A stretch of 64,000 nt of DNA from Stachybotrys elegans (GCA_020746835.1 JAGPNK010000003.1:868001-932000); one strand, 5' to 3'; positions 33,224 through 46,532 are shown, counted from the first letter of the stretch. Program-made: numbers and translations. The notes: a model not told the origin generated them from the sequence alone.

Positions 33224-34553
33224 GGTTACTAGTAGATAGATGGCAGAAATTGCAGCGACAGCAGGGACCCAAGGAGAGCGAACTATCACCACAAAGAGCT
33301 CTCGCGTGGATGACCAGCGCCCCTTATTTAACACTTTGACTTGCAGTATATGCTCAGCTAGGTTGACATCGGGTGGCATCTCTCACACGTTGGACAGGCT
33401 CGCTGACAACCACAAGCAAACGCAGTGGATGCGCAGGCGTCCATTCATCCCTGAATGAAGCTGGTAACCATGTCAAAAATTTGACGGAGCCTCGCTAAGA
33501 ATATCTCTGTCCAAGACAAGGATATTGAGGCAGCATGCCCGTGTGCTTCTCGTCGAGCATCCGTCCATAGCAACAGGTAGTGTGGCACATTGACAGGCAG
33601 CCATGGAACTTTGGATCGGCCCTGGACCGAAGCCTTCACGTGTCCGATTGGCAGGGTTGAATGGAACTGTTCAACCTTGCGCCGCCGCCTCACCACTGCT
33701 TGAGCAAGGATGCGACGACGCCACCATTTGATGCCCACACGCAGAAAGACAAAGCACTTACGCGAAATACAGTATGATTACCAGTAGAGGCGAGCCTGGT
33801 AGGGCTTGGTTCAGGGGCGGACGGATGAGGCTGTCACACCTTTCATGGTGGGGGGCCTCTTCGGCGTACATAAATATTACATATTGGGGGCCAAATGCAA
33901 ATACCACCTAGTTATCTCTGCAATCAGGCAAATAAGTAGGTTGCAATACGAATGGGGCGATTGCTTGCTCAATGGGTATGGTCTGATCCCTCCCTATCGA
34001 TGCAATGTAACACTGTGCTGATGACTTACTGTCCAGCTGCTGGCTCTCCAAAACATGAAGAATGTCGGCTGCTTACTGCCTCATCGCCTCCTCATCTTAC
34101 CTGCCAGGGATTCGGCTATTACGGCTGATTTCTGGCGCAGCAACAGTGATGCGATTGGCCGCCGCCAGCCTACGTGATAACTGGCCAACTGCATCATCAC
34201 CAACACCAACACCACCACCAACAGCAGGAGCTTTCGTCCGAGCAGCGGGGTAGGCCTGGAAATCCGAAGCCCCTGAACTGATCCCATCCCCTGCGAGGCT
34301 GTGCCTTGGGGTCCAGGCTCCCCCCAGGCCCCCAGACTCCCGCCAGGCCAGTGCGTTTCCCTTCCGCTCCCGACCCTGCGACGATCGATCCAGTGGATGC
34401 GGCGAGGAGAGCGAGTAGTTGCTCCCTTCTCTTACTACCGATATCCTACAGAATACTTCGCGTACCCGTCCAGAGAACCTTTACACGCTGTAGCAGCGAG
34501 GCAGCGAGCCACCGAGACATCAATTACACCAACACAAACACGTTCGGGTAGCG
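33224..34553. promoter_or_regulatory. Shared divergent promoter of the two P450 genes
   Basis: About 1.3 kb separates the two divergent P450 starts. It holds CACCAACAC-type iterations at 34198-34220. I see no clear TATA box. Joint control of the two genes is plausible from the layout (inference). Confidence 0.4.
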
Positions 34554-36229
34554 ATGCCTTCCACAATTGCTGTCGTCTTGGGCTCGGCGGGCGCCGTCTA
34601 CATGTTCCTCGCAGCACTGCTGCACTTGACGCAGGATCCCAAGGAGCCCCCCATGCTCAAGACGTCGATACCCTTCATCGGTCCGGTGTTGGGCTCCTTG
34701 AAGGGAATGCCAAAGTTCATGGTCGAGATGAGGTCAGTCTAAGCAATATGGCGACGTTGGGCTCTCTTTACTCATGCTGTGCACGCACAGGGACAAGTAC
34801 AACCTCCCAATCTATACGCTTCGTATGCCAGGGTCACGCATCTACGTTGTCAATTCGACCTCCTTGGTCCCTCAGGTGCAGAAGCAGTACAAGACGATCG
34901 CATTCCAGCCCATGGCAGCCATGGCAGCAGCAAACGTCATGAATGTTGGCAAAGCCGGCAACGCAATCATCGGGTCCGACCGCATGTTCGAAGACGATTC
35001 GTACCTAGCGACCTTTGTGCCATTTATCGCCCCGGCCATGTCTCCTGGTCCTGGGCTCGATACCATGACGGCCGAAGCTACCCGTATCGCGGCCGATTCT
35101 ATTGACAAGATTAGTCGCAAAGGCCCCGTAAATGTCGAGCTGTTCGAATGGGTTCGCCATCAGGTGTTCGAGGCCGAGACGGCTGCCATGTACGGCGAGG
35201 GGAACCCTTTGCGCGACCCTGCTCTCGAGGCTGCGTGGTAGTGAGTCAAAACCATGCCCTCCCCAGATCCCGTCACAGCAGCAGCATCTAACAGGCGTGG
35301 CCAGTGACTTTGAACCGGGCATCGTGTTTCACATGATCAAGGCTTGGCCGAGCGTGCTCGCGCGAAAGAGTCTTCACGCACGAGACAAGCTCCTCATCCC
35401 CGCGTTTGAGAAGTACTACGATGACGAGCATCATCTCAAGGCCTCGCTTCTCGTCCAGTGCCAATACAACCACAACATACACCACGGTCTGCGGGGGAGA
35501 GACGTCGCGGCTACCGAGATTGGCCACATGGTTGCCTTCTTGACCAACACCATGGCAAGCGCCTACTGGATGGTGTACTACATCTTCTCTGATCCTGTGG
35601 TCCTCGGCGAGGTTCGTCAGGAGCTGTACGAGATGGCTCATGTCGACGAGAATGGCGTGTCAACCATTGACATGGCCAAGATCAAGACGTCGGCACCCAT
35701 CCTGAACTCGACGTGGCAGGAGATGTTGCGCTATGTGCACATTGGCATCTCGGCCAGGTTGGTCATGGAGGATGTCATGCTGGATAACAAGTACCTCTTG
35801 AAGAAGGGCTCGACGGTCATGACGGCAGCGCCCATCCAACACACGGATCCGGCACTCTGGGGCTCGACGGTCGGCAATTTCGACCACCGTCGCTTCCTGC
35901 GGCAGCCGGGCCAGAAGCGGGCGAATGCCGCCTCGCTCCGCGCCTTTGGGGGTGGCCATGTGCTGTGCCCTGGACGCCACTTTTCCAGCGCCTTCATCAT
36001 GACGTTTGCGGCGCTCATGGTCCTCCGCTTCGACATAGAGTGTCTGAGCAAGGACGGTACGTGGTCGGAGCCGAGGAAGTTTCTGCCCATGACGACGTCC
36101 ATACCCACCCCAAAGGACAATCTCAAGGTGCGCCTTATCCCGAGGGATGATCGCAAATGGAAGATTGGATTTTCTATATCCAGTAAGGAGCCAAACACGA
36201 CTGTTGAGGGTAATACTACGAAGCCGTGA
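34554..36229 (+). CDS. Cytochrome P450 of the CYP7/CYP8-like type (P450 B)
   Basis: Three exons (34554-34732, 34791-35240, 35305-36229) give 517 residues. One N-terminal anchor (TIAVVLGSAGAVYMFLAALL) precedes MLKTSIPFIGPVLGSLKGM, the Pro-rich hinge. The K-helix ExxR is TWQEMLRYV (about residue 347) and the heme loop is AFGGGHVLCPGRHFSS (Cys near 430). The I-helix is MVAFLTNTMASAYWMVYYI, with Asn-Thr instead of the usual acidic-Thr pair. This resembles prostacyclin-synthase/7-alpha-hydroxylase-like fungal P450s. It lies between P450 A and the PDR transporter, so all three may act on one compound class, but no substrate can be named. Confidence 0.9.
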
Positions 36230-36829
36230 GGAGTCTACGAATACCTTTCGAGGTACGGGGGTAGAGGACATGGCTACGGGTTCTGCATGTAGTATTTCCA
36301 TTAAACCAATGCGTACGTTAATGTAATTAAACCGATATGAAGCCTCTGTATGGCCAGCAATGGGCGTCTGCAGCCTGTGGTGGGAGACCAACCACTCCCC
36401 TACTGTCGGCTCGCCAGTACCGCCTGTACGTGTGTCGTGTGTCGTGTGTAGATTGGTTAGATCCCTGTAAGCGACCTACTCTACTGCCCAGATACGGAAC
36501 CTTCAGGGGTTAAGGTCGGTCAAATTTCCTGGCCTTGGCACCTGTGACTGCCAACAACACCTACCTATCGGCAATGGCAATGGCAATGGGATGGGCCAGG
36601 CAGTACAAAAGGCTGTAAGCACACATGGCCCCCAATGTAACACCAACCGGGTGCGGGCGGCTCGCAGAATCCGCTGGTGGCTGAGTGCCGAATATGCATC
36701 CCTCTCGCCAGATTGCGAGACAAAGGCGTCCAGAGCGCGCGGCACACCATATCGTCGCCTGTAGCCCAGCTCCCTCCAGCTCTCTTCCTCTGATCCGACT
36801 GCCTTTACATCGCCGTGTCCCAGGGCATC
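36230..36829. other. Intergenic region before the ABC transporter
   Basis: A 600-bp flank between two rightward genes, holding the transporter promoter. A CTATCGGCAATGGCAATGG iteration occurs at about 36565-36585. No gene was recognised. Confidence 0.45.
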
Positions 36830-39800
36830 ATGGAGAGCCACCGTCACGATGCAGTCTTTAGGGACTGGGTTCAGAGGCAACAGGACAAGAGACGTCCTCT
36901 GGCGGGCGTCTCCTTTCAGCATCTCGCGTGCCATGGTTTCCAATCTTCTGCGACATTTCAGCATACCGTCACGTCGTATGCCCTGGCCATTCCGCACTAC
37001 ATCGCAAGATACCTCAAAGGCCAGCGTCCCACCAGAGTCCAGATCCTGCGCGACTTTGATGGCCTCGCAAAGCCCGGGGAGATGGTCCTCGTTCTGGGCC
37101 GACCCGGCAGCGGCTGCTCTTCACTCCTCAAGGTTCTGTCCGGCTATACCCACGGCATATACGTTGGGGAGGAGTCCAAGATCAGCTACGGAGGCATCTC
37201 GTACGGCCGAATGCACGCCAAGTTCCCCGCTGAGAGTCTCTATCTCGCAGAGCTGGATGCGCACTTCCCCGAACTGACCCTCGGCGAGACACTCACCTTT
37301 GCCGCCTCGACGCGGGAGCTCGGCTCGGGCAGCCGCGCGCAATCGCAAGCAAACGCCCGAGACGTCGCCGCCTTGTTCGGCCTGTCGGGCGCCTACGACA
37401 CCAAGATGGGCAACGCCGTGATCCGGGGCGTCAGTGGAGGCGAGACCCGGAGGACCAGCATAGCAGAGGCGCTCATGGGCGGTGCGCAGTTCCAATGCTG
37501 GGACAACAGCACTCGCGGGCTAGACAGCGCGACTGCGCAGCGCTTCATTGACCTACTGCGCATGTCGACGGATGCTGTCCGTTCCACTGCCATTATGAGT
37601 CTCTACCAGGCCTCCGACGCCATGTACAATGTGAGTCTGCCATGCCCATAGATTCCCCATCCAGGACTTATGCGTGCCACAGAGATTCGACAAGGTCATG
37701 CTCCTGTACCAAGGTCGACAGATCTACTTTGGCCCAACTGCCTCGGCCGCGCAATACTTCCATGAACTAGGATTCGCGAAACCCGAGAGGGCAACCGTCG
37801 CCGACTTCTTGACATCACTCACCAACCCTGCCGAGAGAATTGTCCGTCCAGGGTTCGAACATCGCGCTCCCAGGTCCCCCTCTGAGTTTGCCGACGCGTG
37901 GAAGCACAGCCCGGATGCTGCGAGGCTTGCCGAAGACATCGCTGCCTTCAACTCCGCCCAGGCCGCGCCCAAACCGCACGCCGCCGACAGGCTCCTATCC
38001 GAGTAAGTTTAAGCAATACCGAAGCCGTCGTCCACGCTTCGTGGCCCTAACTTGGATGAACCAGAATGGATTCGTCGTCCTACTTGCTCCCCGTTCACCA
38101 ACAAATCAGAGTCTGTGTCCAAAGAGGCTTTGATCGCCTCCGTAATAATTACGTCCCTGCTGTTTCGACCGTCTTCGCCAACGGAATTCTTGCCATCGTC
38201 GTGGGGAGTGTATACTATGACCTACCTGAGACGACCGATAGCATGAGCCGGCGATCTGTCTTGATCTTCTTTTCCTTGATGATATGTGCCTTTTCACCAG
38301 CCTTTGAGGTAATAATGCTTCCCTTTCTCGGCTCGCTCCCCATGTCCATATGACTGACGCAGGCCATGCCCAGGTCTTGACCATGTGGGCACAGCGTCCT
38401 ATTGTCGAGAAACATCACCGCTATGCCCTTTACCATCCTTTTGCTGAGGCAATGGCTTCTATGATATGTGACCTCCCAACCAAACTTGCCACTTCCATCT
38501 TGTTTCACGTCACCCTGTATTTCATGACCAACCTTCGCCGCACTGCCTCAGCCTTCTTCACTCACCTGCTCTTCATGTTCTTCGTTGTTTTGACCATGTC
38601 AATGGTGTTCCGAACCCTCGGGTCCATGTCACGCACTCTGGAGCAGACCATGGCCCCCGCATCGGTCGTGGTGCTCCTTTGCATCGTTTACACGGGCTTC
38701 GTCATACCTGTTCCTTACATGAAGCCTTGGCTCTCGTGGTTCAGATGGCTCAATCCGATGGCGTACGTATACGAAAGCCTGATGATCAACGAGGTATGTC
38801 GATCCTGATAGTCTGGTTGTTTGTGGATTTGCCGTGCTCATATCAATAAACAGTTCAATAACAGACAGTTTCCCTGCTCCAGCACAGTCCCATCCGGACC
38901 TGGCTACACGGATCAACAGGGATTGAGTGGGAAGGTCTGCCCTGTGGTGGGTGCCGAACCCGGAGAGGAGAATGTCGAAGGAGCATCGTTTCTACGCCTC
39001 AGCTACGGATATGATCCGAACCATCTCTGGAGAAATTTCGGAATCCTAATTGCCATGATGGTCGCATTCTGCTGCATTCATCTTTTGGCAACCGAGTACA
39101 TTCCAGCCCAACGATCCAAGGGAGAAGTTCTGCTCTTCCAACGAAACCACCAGCAGAGCCAGCCGCGCATCCGTTCAGACTCAGAAGAAGCTGCACCATC
39201 TCCAGCTTTTGCTCAGGAAATCATTAAACAAGAGCTCCCTGGACAGGATAATGTGCAAGATCCAGCGCTACCAACTCTCTTCCGACACTCCTCAGTCTTC
39301 CACTGGGAAAATTTGAGCTACGAGGTAAAAGTCAAAAATGGAACCAAGAAGATTCTAAGCAATATCAACGGTTGGGTGAAGCCAGGTACAATGACGGCCT
39401 TGATGGTAAGATTCTCAGGACTTGACTAGGTCATCTTGTTTGGCTTGATGCTGACAGTGCAAGGACAGGGCGTGACTGGCGCTGGCAAGACAACGTTGCT
39501 TGATGTTCTTGCAAACCGAGCTTCCTTTGGCACAGCATCAGGCGGGATCTACGTTGATGGCTCGCCCAGAGACCTCAGCTTTCAACGCAAGATCGGCTAC
39601 GTTCAGCAAGAAGATATACACCTTCCTACCGCAACGGTGCGCGAAGCGCTGGAGTTTAGCGCTCTGCTCAGGCAACCTGGCCCAGGCTCTAGAGCAGAGA
39701 AGCTAGACTATGTAAACAACGTCATCAGGATGCTAGACATGGACCTCTATGCTGAGGCTGTGGTCGGCACACCTGGCAACGGTGAGTGGAATAGTGCCTA

Positions 39801-41572
39801 CCATCAGGTCACGGACTAACGGTCCCGTAGGGTTGAACATCGAGCAGCGAAAGAGGTTGAGCATTGGAGTAGAGCTAGTGGCCAAGCCAGAGTTGCTGCT
39901 CTTTTTGGGTGAGTCTGCTCTTATCAGAGATGGTGCAATCACGAGGTTCTAACACTGCCTACCTAGATGAGCCCACGTCAGGCCTCGACAGTCAAACAGC
40001 GTGGTCGATCTGCGTGCTTCTCCGTCGCTTGGCCGATCATGGCCAAGCTATTCTTTGCACAATTCACCAGCCATCATCCCAGTTGTTCCAGATGTTTGAC
40101 CGGCTGCTACTTCTCACTAACAAGGGCGAAACGGCTTATTTTGGCGACATTGGACCAGATGCTTCAACCTTGGTCGGCTACTTCGAAAATAGGGGGGCGA
40201 CCAAGTGCCCTCCTGGAGCAAATCCCGCCGAATGGATTCTAAATGTCGTGACTCGCAGTAACACGAACGACGGGCCACAGGAAGAGACCTCAGCAGAATC
40301 AGTATCTGTGGCCCAGTCTCAGGAGACAGAACGCTCTTACTGGGGGTCGCAGTGGGAGAAGAGCAAGCAGCATGAAGAGGCAAAAGCTTCCATCATGCAG
40401 CATGTGAAAGCCGTGCGACCAGAGCCGGCGAATACGCCAGGCGTTGAGCAAAGTGAAGGCGAATTCTCTGCGTCCTATGCTCAACAAATGTCGGTGGTAA
40501 CGAGGCGCCTATTCAAGGACTATTGGAGGGATCCTTCGTATCTGTACTCGAAGCTGGGCCTCTGTGCAGGCGTGGTATGACGCACCCCATCGATTGCGCG
40601 TGAGCTGATGACCAGTTGCTAACTGTGCCTAGTGCTTTCTCAATGGCTTGTCATTTTATGATACTGATCTCGACATTCAAGGCTTCACCAACTTCCTTTT
40701 CTCCATATTCCTCATTACGCAGCTCTTTAGCACCCTTGATCAGCAGATCATCCCGCGTCTCGTCGCTGGACGGAGTCTGTTCGAGGCCCGCGAGAGGAGA
40801 TCTAAATCTTACTCCTGGATCGTCTTCCTCTCCTCAAACGTCATCGTAGAGCTGTGGTGGCAGACGGTTGCTTCCGTGGTGGTCTTTGCCTCGTGGTACT
40901 ACCTTACCCTGCTGTGGCAGAACGGCGACGAGAGCTTCGGAACGGCCGAGAGGGGAGCATTGGTCTTCGTTCTTATCTGGCTGTTCTGCCTCTGGCTCAC
41001 AACATTCTCACAAGCCGTTGGCATTGGGTTCGAGCACGATGAGCAAGCCGTTCAGATAGCTACTCTTTGCTTCTGGCTCTCCCTGGTATTTTGCGGGTAA
41101 GTTGCTCTGAATCACTGAAATCTCTGCAAGTGCTAACTAGACGACACATAGTGTGCTTGTAACTCCGAACCAGCTTCCCGAGTTCTGGTTCTTTGTCTAC
41201 CGAGCCTCGCCGCTTACATACTTTGTCAACGGCATAGTCTTAGGTGGTCTAGCCAACACCCGCATCGAGTGCGCGGATGTGCAGCTGTTGCGTATCGAGA
41301 TTCCCTCAGCATCCTCTGCTTCTACATGCGGAGAGTATCTGGGGCCATTCATGCAATACGCTGGCGGTCGGCTCATGAACCCGAATGATACTACAAGGTG
41401 TCTCTATTGCCCCTTCGACCAGACCAATGACGTTCTTCGGCAAACGGGAATGGAGACGGAGAATGCATGGCACAATGTGGGTTACTTGACTGTCTACGTG
41501 ATCTTCAATACGCTTGCCATCTTTGGGATCTACTGGCTTGCAAGGGGGATGAAGATGAAGAAAGAGAACTGA
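36830..41572 (+). CDS. Full-length ABC-G (PDR-type) multidrug transporter
   Basis: Ten exons (36830-37630, 37683-38002, 38065-38308, 38374-38793, 38854-39405, 39469-39781, 39831-39908, 39967-40574, 40633-41096, 41152-41572) give 1406 residues in the order NBD1-TMD1-NBD2-TMD2. NBD1 has the PDR-type degenerate Walker [13 protein letters not shown] (about residue 90), signature VSGGETRR and Walker [14 protein letters not shown]2 has canonical [12 protein letters not shown] (about 780), [14 protein letters not shown] and [10 protein letters not shown] (about 910). Each TMD shows about six helices. PDR transporters export hydrophobic compounds and drugs across the plasma membrane. The N-terminus before NBD1 is short for the family, so an upstream exon is possible. 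Its place next to two P450 genes suggests export of their product or substrate. Confidence 0.92.
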
Positions 41573-42096
41573 GCTTCGGAAGCTCCATCATTGGGTTAAA
41601 GCAAACTGGCCTAGATCTAGTCCATATTATAAGAAATCTGTCATCTTCTATGCAACCAGGCAGACCGAATCCTACACAGGCTCATGTGGTGGGGGACTTC
41701 CTGCTCGTATGCCTCAATGGGATACCGACCGGCGACCTCAAGGAGGCCCCTCTGGCGATAAAGACGATACCGAATCACTAGATGACACTTGGCAAGAAAA
41801 GGTACACTAGGTTGAGCTTGCGCAGGCATATTATCCCAATCTGGGCACTATCCCGTGGTATGGGACTGACGGGTTTGGGGGCTGTTTGGGGGCGGCTGTA
41901 GCCCTACGGTCAAGATAAAGATATTGGACTTCCTTAGTAAAATGTGATTTTTTTCTCCCAACCGTGGATGATTTCCGGCCATTAATCGACCCTTTGTGTC
42001 TCCCATCCGCGTCTGGATTTACCATCCTACACCAAGTCAAGTGGTATTCGAAGGACCCCAAGCCCTTCTTCCTCCTCAGTCGGACAGGGTTTGATA
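41573..42096. other. Intergenic region
   Basis: A 520-bp flank between two rightward genes. Nothing was recognised apart from a poly-T patch at 41948. Confidence 0.45.
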
Positions 42097-43630
42097 ATGA
42101 ATCACTTATCTTCAAATCAGCATCCAAGGGCTATAAGTGATAGGTACCTTACAAGATTGGACCTGTGCCTTTTCCCGGCTACAATTTCATCAAATGTAGT
42201 CTATGGCTTCGACGACCCAGGCCTGCGAGGTCCCACCATAGCCTTGTGTGTCATTATGATGGCCATTACAACCATTTTTACCCTGGGAAGGGTCTATGCA
42301 AATATCAGAAGGCTTGGTCTAAGCGATGGTAAGCGTTACGGCTCCTATATCATGGCTGATAGAGCTGATGACATTGACCAGTACTTGTGCTACTGGCCAC
42401 GATTCTAAACATTGCCCATGGCAGCTTGATGATCGCATGTAAGTCTATCAATACACCGCTGCTCTTCGCTTGACTGACATCGATGCGCCTAGATGTCAAA
42501 TACTTCCGTCACACATGGAACGCTCCCTTATGCTGGATCACTGGCGAATTCATGATGGTATGTGACCGACTTGCTGTTTTCCAATCTTTTGCGGCATACT
42601 CACTCAACCCAGGTCTCGTATGTCTGGCAGGTGATTTACTTTTTGAATCAATTCCTTACCAAAACGGCTATCCTCCTATGGTTTTATGAATTCTTCACTG
42701 TCTCAAACACCATGCGGTGGGCTATCCGAGGAGGCATTGCCTTTGCCTTCGTTCTCTACTCCACAGGCCTTGCTATGTCTTCATACTACTTGGCGCCTCA
42801 TACTGGCTCGAACTGGGATGAGTTGATTTTTGAATCATTCACTTGCCCTCACGCGCTTTCACTCTCCTGCAATATTAGATGGTACTGGGGCATTGCGCAG
42901 GCTACGGTCAACACCACGTTCGATCTATACCTCTTGATCCTGCCGCTCCCGTTTATTTATCGATTGACCTTGTCTCCAAACAAGAAACTACAGATTGCAG
43001 ATCTCTTTCCTGTGGCCTTTCTGTGAGCCTGATACCAACCAACTGTTTGTTTGAGATGGTGGGCTAATGTCGCACAGAGGAGTGATTGCGAGTATCATAT
43101 CACTTGCGTATCGAGTACTATCCAAGCCAGGCTCCCGCCCGGATACCCTCTACAACGATGGCATTATTCTGCTCTGCAAGTAAGTCATCGGCACTCGCGA
43201 GGCTCATTTCCTACGAGACACACAGTAATGCTCACCAACCCTCAGCCTATCCGAGACAAGTGCAACACTGATGGTTTGCACCATTCCCGCCTTTTCCAGA
43301 TTTGTAAGAGTCGAAGGGATGGGATCGCGCTTATTCAAACGCATGCGGCCCTCATGGAGTCCGGATGACAGTGAGAGGAGCGATTGGGAAAGCGAAAAGT
43401 ACGCTCAAGGTCCCAACAACCCTCGAACGTGGTTAGGAAACTCGGATAAGAGAACAGAGACATTGAGGAACACAACTGAGTACATCGGCGTGAGCGATAC
43501 TTGGCTCCTCTACACAGGCGTTTCCGCCGCTGATCTAAGGACATCATCCCAACCTGTCGAGTCAAGCCACAAGGAGGGAGGGCTGCGGGTGGCTACGGCC
43601 TTGGATCGTGAAAACGGGCCGACGGCTTAA
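42097..43630 (+). CDS. SAT4/rhodopsin-like seven-helix membrane protein (second of three)
   Basis: Six exons (42097-42328, 42382-42438, 42493-42557, 42613-43022, 43078-43179, 43246-43630) give 416 residues, all in frame. Helices include TIALCVIMMAITTIFTLGRV, VLVLLATILNIAHGSLMI, AIRGGIAFAFVLYSTGLAM, IRWYWGIAQATVNTTFDLYL and LFPVAFLGVIASIISLAYRV. FYEFFTVSNTMRWAIRGG and LLILPLPFIYRLTLSPNKKL match the family's conserved loops and closely parallel the protein at 28.8-30.2 kb (LFIFVLPLPSILRLNLSTKR), so the two are paralogues. The C-terminal tail is polar. Its function is unknown; such proteins are proposed receptors or parts of metabolic clusters. Confidence 0.8.
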
Positions 43631-45027
43631 CTGACGTCAGCAAGAGCTTCATTGTAGAAGGCTCATCTAAAAGTCTCATAGAACATGGACCGCGTTAGGG
43701 CATCGCAATTCGGGGCTTTACTGTTATAATATGAATACAAGCGGGAGATCGGCACGCTCATCGTATGATCTGTTTCGCCACATATTCTCAAGAGACTAAG
43801 GAAATGATTTGCCCTTGGGTTCGGCCGCTACTTTTCTTGGGGCACATTTGCTCGAAAGATTTCTCCATAGTGACTCGAGCACGTCGGCAATGAAAGGTCC
43901 GAGGAAATATCGTTGCGCTACCTCTTGGGATGTCCAGCCTCGCGCTCGGGGTATCCGGTTACGCTTCCTGGCCCTACATGTGAATTGCAATATCCCTTTG
44001 ACGCCTCACAGGTGCCTCTGGCGTCATGGTACCCTGATCAATGTGTATACACCAATCTACAATTGCTATCCTCAATTGGTAGGCTAGGCCCACGTGGGGG
44101 ACGGTGTCTAATGTAACGGTTTGTAGAATGCTAGTACATCTATCTCTGGGGAAAATAGTGGAAAAGACATGTCACAGAATCTTTAGCGGATTTCATTGGA
44201 TGAGATTCCTGTCCATAGCACTAGAGGCACCTCCGCGGCGCCAAAGGGATGGTACCACCGAGTCTAGACTTCTGGCTTGTCGATAGAGTATGTATGTGCG
44301 CTTCTTGTCCTAGTTACGGCATAGGACAAGGATGTTAGGATGAGAATGTCGATGAACGCCTGGGGGCGACTATCGGCGATCTTGAATATTGATCAAAAGT
44401 TCCGCTTTGCCTCATCAATATCTTATCTAAACCTTCGCATACCCTCCTCCCTGCGAGAATAGACATGGTAAAAGGAAGGAGAATGTGAAAGTTCTCTCCA
44501 AATCCATCCATCCTAGCATCTTGTATGCAGTCAGAACGTAAGCACACCACAGGGAACCAGGCCAAGCCCTAGCGGACAGCCAGTTCAAGGCGGGCACCCC
44601 AGATGGCGTGTCAGCAATTTCGTCACACGCCGACTCGCTTGGGCGAAGCCGTGCCGCTAGAGAACGGAGTTTCGACTAGGAGCGGCAGGGGTGGCCGGCC
44701 TCGTGTCAGCTTGCCTCAGACGAATCCTTGACACACACGCACAGACACATGCACACAAGGCCACCACTCACAGAGCGCATTCACCTGTCTCTGGGGCTCG
44801 GTGGTTGCCGTCAAACGGCCATGGGCCTGAAAGGGCTGCTGTAAGTGGTTAGGGCTTCTGCGGGATGCTTATGTCCCATCTGCTTCCAAATCCCCAATGG
44901 TCAATGGCCGTCTGATCTATGTCACCCATCGGGCATTATTAAAACCATAAGGCTTCCGTTCCTTTCCAATGGGTCCAACATCACTCTTCGTTGGCAGCAC
45001 AAGGGAACCCGTCCTTCATCTGTCGCC
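43631..45027. other. Intergenic region without a supported gene
   Basis: About 1.4 kb. The small frames seen have no domain-like features. A CACACACGCACAGACACATGC patch lies at 44733-44755. The last part should hold the GPCR promoter. Confidence 0.45.
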
Positions 45028-46163
45028 ATGGCTTTCGACCCAGTCATCGCATCCATCACGCTCACAGGCAGCGCCCTCTCGGCTCTGGCCACGAGCTGCG
45101 TGCTTGTCTGTTTTATTGTATTTCGAGAAAATCACCGCACATTTCGACACAGCCTGGTGCTGGGTCTGACCATTGCTGGTATGTCGCCGAACAATCACTG
45201 TTCCCCCTGCCACGGCTAACCAGCCATGAATGGACAGATTTCCTCAATGCGACGAATAACACCGTCTCTGGCATAATATACATACGAGATCACGAGCTTT
45301 ACGACTCTCCTGCCTGCGAATTCAACGGATGGCTAGGACAGCTGTCGGTGCAAGCCACCGACTTCTCCATCCTCGCCATCAGCGTGGCGACACTGCTTAT
45401 TGTCACACGGCAGGCCCGTTTGTCCACCTTTTCGACCAAGAGAACAGTATTGATATGCTTGTCGGTCTGGTTGATGCCGCTCATCACCAGCACGACTGCA
45501 CTTGCCATGGGCGAAATGGACCCAGTGAGCGGCAACTGGTGTTGGATATCCAGAGATCGCACCGACCTCCGCTACGGTCTGACCCACGGATGGCGCTTTG
45601 CTATCGTGGCTACCACCATTGGCATCTACAGCTATGTATGGTGGTACTTGGCTCGTCACTTCAAGAGCATGGCGGCCATCAGTGACCCAGTTTCATCATC
45701 ATCACGAAAAGCTCGATTCGGCCCTTCCGCACTTCGGAGTCGAAGCCGAAGCTACGTCGACATGGAATCCACCAACGATCAAGAAGATGACCACGAACTC
45801 ATCGAGACCAACAATCAAGCTCGGGCTGATCCTTTCCACTCTTCAAAGCCCACTCCAGGGGCCAAGCCAGGGGAGATGCGGAACGTCTCAGAAACCCAGA
45901 GTAGTCAGCCGACAGTGGCCAGCAACCAGCTACGCGACAGGTCGAATCAGAACCTGCGTGACGTTCGACGCATGCTCATTCTAAACGGCTATCCGATGCT
46001 TTATGTGCTGCTCTGGATCCCTGGGATCGTGAACCGAATCATGGAGGCATCGGGCAGCACAGCAAGCAGACCACTGGCTATCCTGCAAACCTCGACTCAG
46101 TTTGTGGGTTTCGCTAATGCAATTACCTACGGTATCAATGGAACGTGGCGTCCCAATAAATGA
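45028..46163 (+). CDS. G-protein-coupled receptor, Git3/Gpr-4-like (carbon-sensing type)
   Basis: Two exons (45028-45178, 45238-46163) give 358 residues. Seven hydrophobic segments are visible, starting with IASITLTGSALSALATSCV and including TDFSILAISVATLLIVTRQ, TVLICLSVWLMPLITSTTAL, WRFAIVATTIGIYSYVWWYL, MLILNGYPMLYVLLWIPGI and ILQTSTQFVGFANAITYGI. The long third cytoplasmic loop is polar and rich in Ser, Asp and Glu. RRMLILNGYPMLYVLLWIPG resembles the C-terminal part of the Git3 glucose-receptor family, and the single-Cys extracellular loops (SPACEFNGW, GNWCWISRD) fit a class of fungal nutrient receptors acting through Galpha and cAMP. The ligand is unknown. Confidence 0.8.
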
Positions 46164-46532
46164 GCAAGAGAAGGGCAGGTTGAAAGGGTCGAGGCACAGT
46201 CAGCATGGCTAGCCAAATTTGTGTTGATTTCTGTCCAAGACAGGGGCACATCTTATGACCCTTCGAGCTAGTCTTTTGCAGTTCACGGTTCGATATTCAT
46301 GGTGGTGGAATAGAGGTAGTTGGCGGAGTTTAGCACGATACCCGTAGTCTATTATGTTAATGAAATTTATTTGCACTGTCTATGCTGTCAGAGGGAGCCC
46401 TCCTCGAACTGGTCCCCATTTCACCAAGCACGAATCAGGAATTCCCGCTACTTTCCACGGAAAGGCTTGGTCACATATCTTATCTTCTAGTGCAGAATAT
46501 GTACACGGCTGACCAGGTGAACTCTGCGATAG
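46164..46532. other. Convergent intergenic region
   Basis: A 369-bp 3' flank between the GPCR gene and the CorA-like gene. Nothing was recognised. Confidence 0.45.

Noticed and set aside
37850..37870. GGTTCGAAC-like sequence as a possible tRNA T arm
   Set aside because: It lies in the coding exon of the ABC transporter and has no partner stems.
43809..44087. A 92-residue plus-strand frame in the 1.4-kb gap before the GPCR
   Set aside because: No recognisable motif, no coding-like neighbours and no splice extension.
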